Below are positions 8,346 through 17,501 of a DNA stretch of 64,000 nucleotides, in pieces. Source of the stretch: Paenibacillus tianmuensis (GTDB taxonomy: Bacteria; Bacillota; Bacilli; Paenibacillales; NBRC-103111); assembly GCF_900100345.1 (NCBI RefSeq), contig NZ_FMTT01000006.1:2737-66736 (forward strand), read 5' to 3'. The first letter of the stretch is position 1; every line of letters starts with the position of its first letter. The notes beneath the pieces are model-generated. The model saw only the letters and a program-made list of their open reading frames with translations. It had not been told where the DNA came from and did not search any database. The position numbers were made by a program, and so were the translations under genes.

Positions 8346-9644
8346 TTACCGCCAATCGGCCAAATGCGCCATTACCTGCCGAGCCGCTTCCTTTTCCTTC
8401 TTCAGCACGCCTTCCTGTTCGGCCTTATCCAGCAAACGGAGAATTTCACCGCGATCCGGTTCGCCCTCCGGAGCTTCCCCTTTCGCGAACAGCTGCCCGA
8501 GTGCGGACAGCACCGTCTGCCGCATGGCCTCATGCCCGTCCAGCCAGCGGCAGACGTCCTCCCAGTGCGGCGCGGATGACGCGAACAGCGAGTCCCACCC
8601 CCCGAACGGAAACGAAACGCGGGACTCCATCCACCGAATGACGTCCCGGCTGTGGAAATACCACAGCAAGCGGTTGGCGCTGTAGCCGTCGATTTTGCTA
8701 AGATGCGCCCACTGGGCCAATACCCGCTCCAGTCCTTCGCGCTCCGGCAGGCAGGATGCAGACAAATACGCTCTGCTGTCGTTCGACACTTCAACCGGAG
8801 GCTGATCCGACCACAGCGAACGCACCCAATCCGCCGCCGCTTCGCCGACGGTTCCCCCTATATAGCCGAGCACCCGATCCCGGTTAGCCGGGTGCGTCTC
8901 CTCCTCAAGTCTGGACAGCCATGCGTCCAGCACATCGGCGGGCTCGTAGCGAGCAAGCGCTTCGCGCACTCCCTCATTCTCCGCTTTATGGAACGTAATA
9001 TAGTCGAGAAGGAGAGGCAACTCCTTCGCCGCCTCTTCCAGCGTAAGCGTCAAATAGCGATCCAGCCAAGCTTTCCATGCCTTCGCTTCCGGCCCCTCAA
9101 CATCCAGACCGTCCGGACCGCAGAACGGCTCGTACTCCCACTCCTCGGCGCCGACGAAAGCCAGCTCCGTAACCCGCTCCACAAATTCAGTGAATGAGGG
9201 AGCGAGCCGCTGAAACTCGACCGTCTCATGTCCCCAGTTGACGACAGGCGGATCGTCCGGATCGCCTTCAAGATCGAGCAGCACATAGTCCCCGTTGCCG
9301 GCCACATGAAAAACGAGATAACGTTTCTCCTCCTCCAGCTCGTCGTCGCCGAAATACGGCCATTCGAACGCATCGAGACTCCACCCCAGCTCTCCGGACG
9401 ATGCAAAAGGGGACCACGTCTCCTTGTCGAAATACCAGTAAATTGCAACTTTTCCGGCTCCTTCGGCAATGATCTGGCGCACGGTCGACGGCAGTCCGAT
9501 TCCGAGGCGCGTCTCCGTTTCCCGCACGTGTTCCTCGTCCACATCCGGCTCGACGCCCCGTACGCACACCGTGGCGCCCTGCGCTTCAAGGCGCTTCAGC
9601 AGCGTGTCCCAGCGCCCGATCCATCCTTTGACTCTCTCCCTCAT
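8346..9644 (-). CDS. SMI1/KNR4 (SUKH) family protein
   Basis: The 432-residue protein has an N-terminal SUKH domain at about residues 20-160 with the family's block around VEPDVDEEHVRETETRLGIG, then GWSLDAFEWP and GDYVLLDLEGD. The remaining 270 residues are helical, rich in Glu and Trp, and unassigned. SUKH proteins serve as immunity proteins against polymorphic toxins, or in other regulatory roles. The start overlaps the end of the ankyrin gene by four bases, so the two are translationally coupled. No toxin gene is seen nearby. Confidence 0.75.
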   Translation of the reverse strand: MRERVKGWIGRWDTLLKRLEAQGATVCVRGVEPDVDEEHVRETETRLGIGLPSTVRQIIAEGAGKVAIYWYFDKETWSPFASSGELGWSLDAFEWPYFGDDELEEEKRYLVFHVAGNGDYVLLDLEGDPDDPPVVNWGHETVEFQRLAPSFTEFVERVTELAFVGAEEWEYEPFCGPDGLDVEGPEAKAWKAWLDRYLTLTLEEAAKELPLLLDYITFHKAENEGVREALARYEPADVLDAWLSRLEEETHPANRDRVLGYIGGTVGEAAADWVRSLWSDQPPVEVSNDSRAYLSASCLPEREGLERVLAQWAHLSKIDGYSANRLLWYFHSRDVIRWMESRVSFPFGGWDSLFASSAPHWEDVCRWLDGHEAMRQTVLSALGQLFAKGEAPEGEPDRGEILRLLDKAEQEGVLKKEKEAARQVMAHLADWR

Positions 9645-10354
9645 TCTTCTGCTTTCTCCTCTAGGTAATTTTCAATTTGTGGAAATCGCTTCAGCATATA
9701 ACGGATCAACGCGATGTACTGCCGCTCGTCATCGTCCTCTCCCTCGTGCTCCAGCCAGTCGTCCCCGTCGGCGAGGTCGTATATTTCGTAAGCCGTCGCT
9801 TCCCGGCACTCCGGGTGCCGTAGAATCGCCTCGATCGGCTCCAAGTCGTCATCCCAGTTAAATTCCAGCACATAAGCGTGCAGAAGCTCCGGCGTGTTCA
9901 ACAGATGCAGCCGGGCCATGCGCTCCTCAGTCTCGGTATAGAGCAGAGTATCGACAATTTCGCGTTCCGCCTCCGTCAGCGTTAACCGGATGGCCCCTTT
10001 TGTGCCAAGCAAAAGATCGGCAATTTCCGGTTGATTTCTCGCCTTAAACCAAGGCGTATGCGCAATGCCCTTCGGATGGTCCAGTTCGATGCTATGCGCG
10101 ATCAGCAGCTCCACCGCCTGCTTATTGCCGAATTTGATCGCTTTTTCCAGTACCGTTAAGCCGAGCTTGTCTTCCAGCTGCGGATCGGCTCCCTTGGTGA
10201 GCAAAAACGCAAACATCTCCATCGGCGCTTTTTGCGTAATGATGTAGTGCAGCGGAGTGCGGCCGGACTTGTCCTGTCCGTTCACATCGTCTGCTAACGC
10301 TGCGGCTTCGAGCGCCTCCATCGACCGGTTTTTGATCGCTTCAAAAAGTAGCAT
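9641..10354 (-). CDS. ankyrin-repeat protein
   Basis: The 237-residue product begins with ankyrin repeats: DKSGRTPLHYIITQKAPMEM and DKLGLTVLEKAIKFGNKQAV are clear units within residues 28-120. The C-terminal half is acidic (GDDWLEHEGEDDDE) and unassigned. Ankyrin repeats bind proteins. Coupling to a SUKH gene suggests a shared role, possibly immunity, but that is inference. A GAGGGGG ribosome binding site precedes ATG 10354. Confidence 0.8.
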   Translation of the reverse strand: MLLFEAIKNRSMEALEAAALADDVNGQDKSGRTPLHYIITQKAPMEMFAFLLTKGADPQLEDKLGLTVLEKAIKFGNKQAVELLIAHSIELDHPKGIAHTPWFKARNQPEIADLLLGTKGAIRLTLTEAEREIVDTLLYTETEERMARLHLLNTPELLHAYVLEFNWDDDLEPIEAILRHPECREATAYEIYDLADGDDWLEHEGEDDDERQYIALIRYMLKRFPQIENYLEEKAEE

Positions 10355-10384
10355 AATATCCCCCTCGTTGATCCTCGTTATTTT

Positions 10385-11368
10385 CTAACTGCTCCCGATT
10401 TCCAGAATCGGTTCGTCTTTCAAATAGTTTTCAAAGTAGCTTTTCGCCACTCTGGGGATAAGCTCGGATAACGACGCATGCTCCGCAGGATTGTTGGCGA
10501 GAAAAGCGAAATTTCGCAGAATCGCCCAGACGAAAAATAGGTCGAGACTGTTCGCATCGATCTCCCGTAGCTGACGTTCCTCCCGGTAGGCGGACAAAAA
10601 TTCGCGTCGGTTCTCCGGCGAAAGATGCAAAAACGTTTGGGCCACGTCAAACAGGTAAAAGCCGTAGCCGCACGAGGAGAAATCGATGGGCCTCGGACTG
10701 CCCTGATCGAAAACATAATTGCTTTCGTGCAGGTCCGAGTGAATCAGTCCCCACGCGGGCTTGGCCACCGTTTGCCGCTGCAGCCCGACGACGATTTTAT
10801 GCGCGGTCCGATCGAGGCAAGCATACGCTTCGCCCGAAATGACGTTCAGCTCCAGCAGCCGCTTTAACGGACCGGGCAGCGACAACACGTTGTCCGTATC
10901 GTACACCGGGCGGGTGAACCCTGCGGGAGCGCTCCACTCCATCGCATGCCGATGCAGCGCGGCCATGAGCTGCGCCAGGCTCCGAGCTTCTCCGGGTGTC
11001 GGCTCCCTGTCCAGCAGTTCGCCATTCACCCATTGATACAGCGTGACGACGACGCTTTCCCCGGATGCGTTGACGGCGACCTCTGCGGTCAGCCCGTTGT
11101 CCCGGTTTCTGATCGGAGAAGGCACCGTCAAGGTCGTATCCGCAGCTAACGCTTCGAGCCAAAGCAGCTCCGATTCGACAGTCTTTTTGGAATGGTTTCC
11201 CTTTGTAGCATAATGCAGCTTCATCAGATAGTTCAAGTTTTCCTGCTTCGTCTTCACCTGAAAGGTCACATTATCGCTCTTCCCCAAGTAAACAAGCCGC
11301 TCCCCATAAACCGGGAATTGCTTTAATGCTTCTCTCGCGATACTCTCGTCGTCCCAATGGAAAAACAT
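10385..11368 (-). CDS. phosphotransferase (APH) family protein
   Basis: The 327-residue protein is an aminoglycoside-phosphotransferase/choline-kinase-like enzyme. The catalytic loop reads LIHSDLHESNYVF and the metal-binding aspartate follows in RPIDFSSCGYGFYLFDVA, at about residues 205-235. An N-terminal kinase lobe precedes it. Such proteins phosphorylate small molecules such as homoserine or antibiotics, or act as spore-coat CotS-like proteins; the substrate cannot be told. It ends about 30 bases before the ankyrin gene and may share its transcript. Confidence 0.8.
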   Translation of the reverse strand: MFFHWDDESIAREALKQFPVYGERLVYLGKSDNVTFQVKTKQENLNYLMKLHYATKGNHSKKTVESELLWLEALAADTTLTVPSPIRNRDNGLTAEVAVNASGESVVVTLYQWVNGELLDREPTPGEARSLAQLMAALHRHAMEWSAPAGFTRPVYDTDNVLSLPGPLKRLLELNVISGEAYACLDRTAHKIVVGLQRQTVAKPAWGLIHSDLHESNYVFDQGSPRPIDFSSCGYGFYLFDVAQTFLHLSPENRREFLSAYREERQLREIDANSLDLFFVWAILRNFAFLANNPAEHASLSELIPRVAKSYFENYLKDEPILEIGSS

Positions 11369-11420
11369 AATGATCCCTCCTGCAAGCTTCCGTTGGTCTA
11401 TCCTGCATCCTACAAAAAAA

Positions 11421-11452
11421 GGAGGCCGGCTGCAGAACGAACCGACGCTCCT
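11421..11452 (-). terminator. intrinsic terminator after the secreted protein gene
   Basis: On the minus strand a GGAG...CGG / CCGG...CTCC hairpin is followed by seven T (11420-11414). It ends transcription from the gene at 12019-11462. Confidence 0.7.
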
Positions 11453-11461
11453 CTATGGGAC

Positions 11462-12019
11462 TTACTTCTCTGCTTTGGTCGCTGCCGCTTCGGCTGCCGT
11501 TGGCACAGCGGCCAGCTCGAACGTCTGATTGCCGTTCACCTCGATGTTTTGAACCGCTCCGTTCGTATTCACCCAGCCTCTCGAAAGCAGCGAGGCTTTG
11601 CCCGAGTTGACGGAGATTTTCCCCAGATACACGCGATCTTTGCAATTGAGATGGTTGCCAAAGTTAATATGGTACAGCCCTGTGGCATAGCCTTTCAGCG
11701 TAAAAGGCTTGCCGGGGATGATCGTGGAGCCGATCTCCTGGTAGGATGTGCCTTCTGTCGTAAACTTGCCGCCGTCCTGTTGATAAAAGGACACCGTAAT
11801 ATCCGCAGGCGTGCTGCCGGCATTGGATAATTGGAACGAAAAGTCCAGAGACTTATCCGCGCTGCAATAATTGTTCGTCGGAATTTGGAAGGCGATTTCT
11901 TCAGGCAGCGCCTGCTGCTGTCCCGCCGTTCGGGACGGTCCTTCCGCAATAGCCGGAGCCATGATCATCAGACTTAGCGCCATGGCAGGCAGTAATACTT
12001 TGTTAAGCTTGCTTTTCAT
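11462..12019 (-). CDS. secreted protein of unknown function
   Basis: ATG 12019 is chosen over 12040 because AAAGGAG lies eight bases before it. The product (185 aa) has a signal peptide of about 25 residues (KSKLNKVLLPAMALSLMIM, then an AIA-type cleavage site). The mature part is beta-rich with blocks such as DFSFQLSNAGSTPADITVSF and two cysteines (YCSADK and LNCKDRVYLG), and it ends in an alanine-rich tail. It resembles an extracellular immunoglobulin-like or filament-associated fold, but no family was recognised. It has its own terminator. Confidence 0.7.
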   Translation of the reverse strand: MKSKLNKVLLPAMALSLMIMAPAIAEGPSRTAGQQQALPEEIAFQIPTNNYCSADKSLDFSFQLSNAGSTPADITVSFYQQDGGKFTTEGTSYQEIGSTIIPGKPFTLKGYATGLYHINFGNHLNCKDRVYLGKISVNSGKASLLSRGWVNTNGAVQNIEVNGNQTFELAAVPTAAEAAATKAEK

Positions 12020-12118
12020 TTGCCGTACTCCTTTTGTCAAGTCATTCCTCTTCTACTTTAATGGAGCCCGCCCCGATTGTCCAGAGGGATTCCTTCCAGC
12101 ATATGGGCAGCAAAAAAA

Positions 12119-12155
12119 GCCTCCGGCGCCCCGTGAGGAGTTTAAGCCGAAGGCT
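12119..12155 (-). terminator. intrinsic terminator after the haem monooxygenase gene
   Basis: AAGCCTTCGGC and GCCGGAGGCTT pair on the minus strand and are followed by seven T. It lies about 40 bases past the stop of the monooxygenase gene. Confidence 0.8.
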
Positions 12156-12192
12156 TCGTTTCCGAATCGATAGAACGGACGGAGCGGGCCCG

Positions 12193-12528
12193 TCACGCTT
12201 GCGCTTGCTGCTGATACGGTCCTTTGACCGTTTTCACTTCATAGTTTCCGTGGCTCGAGCTGAGGATGTGCTCCGGCTTCGGCTTGCCTCTTGCTTGTCT
12301 GTGACCTTCGAGATGAATCTCGCTGGTCTCCCATTTCTTCCACGCTTCCTCAGACTCCCAGCGAATCATCACAATGACCTCTTCGTCGCCTTTTCTTGCC
12401 TTCTTGACAAGGACGCTTAAATCGATGAAGCCTTCGGATTTTTCAATGGCGCCCTCTCCGCTGAAGCGCTGAACGACCAGATCCGAGGTTCCTTCTTTGA
12501 CGATAATCGTTTTCATTTCAATAAACAC
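12193..12528 (-). CDS. haem-degrading monooxygenase (HmoA/IsdG-like)
   Basis: The 111-residue product is a ferredoxin-like ABM-fold protein. VIVMIRWESEEAWKKWETSE followed by HLEGHRQ matches the substrate-pocket region of bacillary HmoA/HmoB. These enzymes open haem to release iron. GTG 12528 is the start because GGGGAG is seven bases upstream. A Fur box lies 40 bases before the start, so the gene should be induced by iron limitation. Confidence 0.8.
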   Translation of the reverse strand: MFIEMKTIIVKEGTSDLVVQRFSGEGAIEKSEGFIDLSVLVKKARKGDEEVIVMIRWESEEAWKKWETSEIHLEGHRQARGKPKPEHILSSSHGNYEVKTVKGPYQQQAQA

Positions 12529-12567
12529 GAAATCACTCCCCTAGATAAACTTACCATTTTATAATAT

Positions 12568-12582
12568 TGATAAAGATTATCA
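12568..12582. promoter_or_regulatory. Fur box of the haem monooxygenase gene
   Basis: TGATAAAGATTATCA fits the Bacillus 7-1-7 Fur consensus TGATAATNATTATCA with one mismatch. It lies just upstream of the monooxygenase gene and four bases from the end of the preceding germination permease gene. Confidence 0.8.
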
Positions 12583-12585
12583 TTG

Positions 12586-13686
12586 TCAATGAACTGACGT
12601 CTTCCGGTACCGATCGGCAGCAGCAACAAGCATCCATAACAAAAACGGAAAGACGACGGCAAAGCCTGCTCCAAGTTTGCCCATCCAACCGATCATTTTG
12701 TCGTTGTCACGGAACGTCGGCTGATAAAAGATGTAAGACACAACGAGCAGCAGCAAAAACACGAACAGATGCGGCCGATGGTCCGGCTTGCCCAGCATCC
12801 AGCTCGTGGCGTATACGCTGCAGTACGTAAAAGGTATCCACGTCAAAGAGATAAGCAAAAGATAAAAGGCGAGGAACACGATTTCAAATCGTTCGATGAA
12901 GGGAAATTCGACCACCTTCAGCAAGCTGATCACCGGTTCGTTGTATTGCAAGATCTCGTCCGGGCTGTAAAACACCAACGAAGTAAGGTCCAGCAGCAAG
13001 TAGACAAGCAGGGCCAGCGTATTGGCGGCAATCACCCCAAGAGCCGCCCGGTCTTTCTTTTGCAGAAACGGATACAGCACAAACGTCATTTCAAAGCCTA
13101 AAAAAGTGAACACCATCTCCGGCGTACCCTTCAGCACCGGTCCCCACCCTTCCTTAAGCACGGGAAGCAGATGAAGCCATTCGGCGTCACTAAGCACGTC
13201 GATAAAAATCAGAGGCATCCAACAGCAAATCAAAACAACGAACCCCGCAAATCTGCCATGGACCCGGACTCCGCTGCGGGCAATGAGCCAGAATGGAATC
13301 ATCAGCAGAGCGACGAGCATGAGCTCCGACGTTTGCGGCAGCAGCCATGCTTTGACGTAGATCACCGTCCGGGAGAAAACGACGTACGTGAAATAAGCAA
13401 AATAGAGAGCGACGACGATCGCGCCGGCACCCCCCGCCCATTTGCCCCAATAATTCGTCAGCAGATCAAGCAGCGTCCCGTCCGGGCAACGCTTCATGGC
13501 TTGGATGATGACCAAGCTGGCAGCCGTAATCAGAACCCAGCCCAAGATGACCGATATCCAGCTGTCCGTCCCCGCATACCGGGTCACATTCGCAGGAAAC
13601 GGGAGGACGCCGATGCCAATTTCCGAGGCGAAAATGAGAAATACATATTGCCAAGTCGTAATTTCGTTAAAAGCATATTTTTTCAT
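12586..13686 (-). CDS. germinant receptor permease subunit B (GerAB family)
   Basis: The 366-residue integral membrane protein has about ten hydrophobic segments and belongs to the spore-germination permease branch of the APC superfamily. Typical blocks are EIGIGVLPFPANV at the start and EMVFTFLGFEMTFVLYPF in the middle. In the spore inner membrane the B subunit binds the germinant. GGAGG precedes the ATG by eight bases. It is the last of three consecutive B genes of one operon and is 98 bases from the second. Confidence 0.9.
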   Translation of the reverse strand: MKKYAFNEITTWQYVFLIFASEIGIGVLPFPANVTRYAGTDSWISVILGWVLITAASLVIIQAMKRCPDGTLLDLLTNYWGKWAGGAGAIVVALYFAYFTYVVFSRTVIYVKAWLLPQTSELMLVALLMIPFWLIARSGVRVHGRFAGFVVLICCWMPLIFIDVLSDAEWLHLLPVLKEGWGPVLKGTPEMVFTFLGFEMTFVLYPFLQKKDRAALGVIAANTLALLVYLLLDLTSLVFYSPDEILQYNEPVISLLKVVEFPFIERFEIVFLAFYLLLISLTWIPFTYCSVYATSWMLGKPDHRPHLFVFLLLLVVSYIFYQPTFRDNDKMIGWMGKLGAGFAVVFPFLLWMLVAAADRYRKTSVH

Positions 13687-13784
13687 CCGCGAAGCCTCCG
13701 AGTTGGACGATCCTGAATGATTAAGATATCCAATTCAAGGAATTATATGCAGTCGCTTACCGCTGCGGCGCATGGCTTCCCGGC

Positions 13785-14900
13785 TCACCTGCCATTTTTG
13801 GTATGACGATTCGTCCTTCGGCCCCGAATCGCCGCAACCGGCAGCAAAACCGCCGGCCACAAGGCATACGTCAACGAAAATAACGGCCACACTTTAAAAT
13901 CCCATACGTGCTCGTAGCCCACATTCGGATAAATGAGCAGCGCAAAAGGCACAAGGCACAGGCCTGCGGACAAATTGAGCGAGCGATAATCATCCACCTG
14001 AACCATTTGTGCCAAGCCCGTTACGGCAGCGTAGTAGCTGACTACCGCTTGATAAAATATGGCCAACAGCCATAACAAGACAAGCAGCGCTTCGATGCGT
14101 TCGAAGAAATGGCTGATGTTGATTTTCATCGTCAGGTTATAGGTAGGATACGCCTCGATGGCCGTCCGGTCGGGTCCGAGCACCATAACCGTCAACGCGG
14201 TTACAGCCGTCAAAATCGCGCCTGAGCTTAGAACGGCGGTATATAGCGCTTTACCGCACGCTTCGGGACGGGTCACATGCTTCGGATAGATCATCAGCAG
14301 CGAAATCCACGGGAAGTAGGCGAAGCTGACGAACGTAAACGAAGCCCGTGCGAGCGGCCCGGGTCCCGATTCCAGAACCGGCAGCAGGTTCCCGGTCCGG
14401 GCTTCCGGCAGCAGCGATAACATGACGACAGCAAGCGCGAGCATAAAGATCAGAAAAGACGTTTCCGCAGACCGGGCCAAGGTCCCAAGCCCCAGATGCG
14501 TCCCGTATAGCATGACGGCAGCATAAAGAATCATCAGGACCGGCCGGGGGGTTTCCGTGAACAGATTGATCGTCAAAAAGTTGCCAACATACCAGATTAA
14601 AGCAGCCGCGGAGTAAAAGTTGAAGAAGAGGTAACCAAGCTTAAAGATGCGGCCTGCCGTTCTTCCAAGCAGATGCGTGCTCATCTCCGGCAAGGTCATG
14701 CCCGGCAACCGTCCCGCCAAGGCATCATACAGCGCGACGAGCGCCAACCCTCCCAGAGTGCCTAAAGCGGCGCCCAGCCAGGCATCCTGCTTCAGCTCAT
14801 CGGCCAGTCCCGATGAAATGACTAGCAGCGTGGAACCTAACGAGAACAAGATCGTCAGGACCGTAAATTGATATACCGATATTTTCCGTTGACCGTCCAT
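13785..14900 (-). CDS. germinant receptor permease subunit B (GerAB family)
   Basis: This 371-residue polytopic membrane protein starts DGQRKISVYQFTVLTILFSLG and has the family's ten-segment pattern, with SFTFVSFAYFPWISLLMIYP in the centre. It is the middle of three tandem B genes, ten bases after the preceding one. It differs strongly from its neighbours, so the duplication is not recent, and the three proteins may have different germinant specificities. Confidence 0.9.
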   Translation of the reverse strand: MDGQRKISVYQFTVLTILFSLGSTLLVISSGLADELKQDAWLGAALGTLGGLALVALYDALAGRLPGMTLPEMSTHLLGRTAGRIFKLGYLFFNFYSAAALIWYVGNFLTINLFTETPRPVLMILYAAVMLYGTHLGLGTLARSAETSFLIFMLALAVVMLSLLPEARTGNLLPVLESGPGPLARASFTFVSFAYFPWISLLMIYPKHVTRPEACGKALYTAVLSSGAILTAVTALTVMVLGPDRTAIEAYPTYNLTMKINISHFFERIEALLVLLWLLAIFYQAVVSYYAAVTGLAQMVQVDDYRSLNLSAGLCLVPFALLIYPNVGYEHVWDFKVWPLFSLTYALWPAVLLPVAAIRGRRTNRHTKNGR

Positions 14901-14909
14901 TCCTTCACC

Positions 14910-16004
14910 TCATCTCTTCCCGGGCGACCTGCGCATCCAAGCCGCTCCGAGCATTAGCAAAGGGAGAAACAATCCGAAGGTAAGCATGTAAGGGGTCCAG
15001 AACTTCGTTGCAAAATGGTCAAAATACGGCCGGTTCGGAACGAACACCAGAGCCAGCACAACGGAAATCATGGCGAGCGGCAGCGTGACCGGACGATATT
15101 TCGGCAGCTTCACGATCTGCGCTATCCCATAGGAAGCGGCATAGTAGCAGACGGATATTTTTACAAACACGGAGATAAACCAAATAAACGCCATGATGGC
15201 CTCGATCCGTTCCAATAACTTGCCGACAGCAACCTTCTGCGCCAGCACATAGCTCGGATAGGCCAACAAAGCGGTCATATCACTGCCCATCACCAGAATG
15301 GAAACCGTGGAAAACACGGTAAGCATCATCGTGCCGACAGCCAAGCCCGTCGCATAAGCCTTCGCCCCCTTACTCGGATTGCGGATCAAAGGAAACAGCA
15401 TGAGCAGGATGACGCTTTCCTCCAAATTGCCGAAAAATCTTAAATTCCCTTCCAGAATCGGTTTCAAGCCCTCGCTTAACACCGGCTGGGCATGCTCCAG
15501 CTTGATCTGCGGAGAAATAAACAAGACCAGCATCAGGTAAAGCAGCACAAACAAAGGAAACGCCATTTCGGATGATCGAACCAGCGCCACCGCTCCCTGC
15601 CGCACACCAAGTACGATGACGCCGGTGAACAGCAGAATGACAACCTCGATCGGAGTCTCCGGCATCATCTGCGTCGTGATGAAGTCTCCGATTTCAAACA
15701 GCATGATGGAAATATCGACCAGAATAAAGCTGACGAAGAAGCAGGCCGCGACCGTTCCTGCCCACCGGCCGAAGACGGAGCGGCATAGATCGATCAACGT
15801 CGCCGGAAAGTGGCGTTTGGCCAGCGTCGTGTACAGCCAGGCAATCGCCAAGCCCTCAACGCATCCGATCCCGGCTGCCAGCCAGGCATCCTGTTTGGCG
15901 GAGGAAGCCAGCCACGAAGGCACGTACAACAGCGCATCCCCGACGACAAATAAAATCACAAGCAGCGTAAATTGATGGGTCTCGATCTTATCGTTCTCGA
16001 ACAT
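14910..16004 (-). CDS. germinant receptor permease subunit B (GerAB family)
   Basis: The 364-residue protein begins ENDKIETHQFTLLVILFVVG, very like the next B protein in layout, and has ten predicted membrane segments. The central block reads LRFFGNLEESVILLMLFPLI. It is the first of three consecutive B genes and follows the small D-like gene. It should sit in the spore inner membrane and bind a germinant together with the A and C subunits encoded upstream. Confidence 0.9.
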   Translation of the reverse strand: MFENDKIETHQFTLLVILFVVGDALLYVPSWLASSAKQDAWLAAGIGCVEGLAIAWLYTTLAKRHFPATLIDLCRSVFGRWAGTVAACFFVSFILVDISIMLFEIGDFITTQMMPETPIEVVILLFTGVIVLGVRQGAVALVRSSEMAFPLFVLLYLMLVLFISPQIKLEHAQPVLSEGLKPILEGNLRFFGNLEESVILLMLFPLIRNPSKGAKAYATGLAVGTMMLTVFSTVSILVMGSDMTALLAYPSYVLAQKVAVGKLLERIEAIMAFIWFISVFVKISVCYYAASYGIAQIVKLPKYRPVTLPLAMISVVLALVFVPNRPYFDHFATKFWTPYMLTFGLFLPLLMLGAAWMRRSPGKR

Positions 16005-16043
16005 ACGGTTCCACCTGCCATTTCCTCGACAGACGATTTGAGC

Positions 16044-16277
16044 TTAAGCCGAATTTCCGTAGATGAGATTGCTCAGCGGCTTATACAGCACGGAGATCCA
16101 GTCCAGCGGATTGGGGATGTCGAGCCGCAGCACTTCCGCCACCCCCAGACTTGTTCCGACAAGACACAGCAGGAAAAATGTCCATAGCTCTCTTTTCAGC
16201 TTTCGCTCCATCAAGGAACGCCATTCGATCGCAACAATTGCGGCGGCGGCCAATAAGACGAGCAGCACCTTCCACAT
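16044..16277 (-). CDS. two-segment membrane protein, Ger D-subunit-like
   Basis: The 77-residue protein has two hydrophobic segments (WKVLLVLLAAAAIVAIEW and WTFFLLCLVGTSLGVAEVL) joined by a short basic loop. Small two-helix D proteins are encoded in many ger operons and modify receptor activity, and position and size fit that role here. AAGGAGG precedes the start. It lies between the C and first B genes. Assignment rests on context and topology. Confidence 0.7.
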   Translation of the reverse strand: MWKVLLVLLAAAAIVAIEWRSLMERKLKRELWTFFLLCLVGTSLGVAEVLRLDIPNPLDWISVLYKPLSNLIYGNSA

Positions 16278-16292
16278 GATGAACGCTCCTCC

Positions 16293-17498
16293 TTATTTTA
16301 TTTTGTCGATGAACGATTGTCCCACCTTGCCCGTTCTGCGCAGCTTGACGTCGATCCGGGTCTCGACTTTGGCGCTCATGAAATACCGGTCCCAATCGTC
16401 TTTCAGCCGATTCCAGTTCCGGGGATCGTACCGGCGAATCGCCTCGCCGAATCCGAAGATGTCGGAACGGCTGCTCTGCCGGGCTTTGCGAACCGCCTGC
16501 TGGATGTAGCCTTCAATTTTCCGCTCCGCCCTGCGTTCGAACGCATAGATCGTCTCCGGCTTGGATAAATATTCCTTGCATGAGACTTCGCCGATATTGC
16601 CCTCGGCATGGACTTCGACGGTAATCACCGGTTCCCCGCGGGGCGCGCTTCCTTTCAAGCTCGTTTGGCTTCGAAGAATTTCGACCGTCACCCTTCCCCC
16701 CGAATCGCATGGAACATCCGTCACCGTAGCGTCGACACGGTTGGTAATATAACTGAAGCCCCGGCTTTCATCCTCATTCAGCCAGCCGACCAGCTTGTCG
16801 TTTTTGAACACCCCAATGCTGGAAAACCGGAAATAGCTTGGAGGGTTGACGCTTTTTAAATTCGCATCCGTCTGGCCATGGCGAGGGTTCCCGTTCAATT
16901 GCAAACCGGTGATCACTCCTTCCTTGCCTGCTTTCATCAGATCCGTAATAAACTCGTCCAACGTAATGGCAATGGTGGGAGACCAGTTTTTTTCGGAGAT
17001 TTCCAAGCTTTTCAGCAAGGCGTTGGCAGGCGACTGCTCGATCGGTACCACTTGGCTCATCACTTCCCTGGCTTCGACGCCTTTGGTGACGATAAGGAAA
17101 AAATCCGGCCGAATTTCATGGTCGCGCACAAACAGATCAAGGATGTCCCGAAGCCCTTCCCGCGCAAGCGTTTCGCTAAATACAAGGACCCGGATATGAG
17201 AAAAATACAGCTTGCGGGGAAGCTCGGTCGTCAACCGGCGAATGCCTTCAAAGACCGAGTCCGCCTTCATATATTGCGTCGTCACCGGCAAACTTGCCCC
17301 GCCCCCGCCTCCTCCCGGAGATTCGCTCCCTTGTCCCATATTGAGCACTTGGATCGACAGCAAGTATTGGTTATCGATCTTATCGATGCCGACGCCTGTA
17401 ACGATTGCCAGCTCGTTCAGCTCGCGACGGCTCCAGCAGCCCGTGGTCAAGACGAGCAGCAGGCATAAAACGCAAACCACCGACACGTTACGCCTCAT
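16293..17498 (-). CDS. germinant receptor lipoprotein subunit C (GerAC family)
   Basis: The 401-residue product has a lipoprotein signal with lipobox LTTGCWS, followed by RRELNELAIVTGVGIDK, the standard start of Ger(x)C proteins. The C-terminal domain includes KARQSSRSDIFGFGEAIRRY. The protein is anchored to the outer face of the spore inner membrane and completes the receptor. It follows the A gene by three bases. Confidence 0.93.
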   Translation of the reverse strand: MRRNVSVVCVLCLLLVLTTGCWSRRELNELAIVTGVGIDKIDNQYLLSIQVLNMGQGSESPGGGGGGASLPVTTQYMKADSVFEGIRRLTTELPRKLYFSHIRVLVFSETLAREGLRDILDLFVRDHEIRPDFFLIVTKGVEAREVMSQVVPIEQSPANALLKSLEISEKNWSPTIAITLDEFITDLMKAGKEGVITGLQLNGNPRHGQTDANLKSVNPPSYFRFSSIGVFKNDKLVGWLNEDESRGFSYITNRVDATVTDVPCDSGGRVTVEILRSQTSLKGSAPRGEPVITVEVHAEGNIGEVSCKEYLSKPETIYAFERRAERKIEGYIQQAVRKARQSSRSDIFGFGEAIRRYDPRNWNRLKDDWDRYFMSAKVETRIDVKLRRTGKVGQSFIDKIK

Positions 17499-17501
17499 CG
17501 T

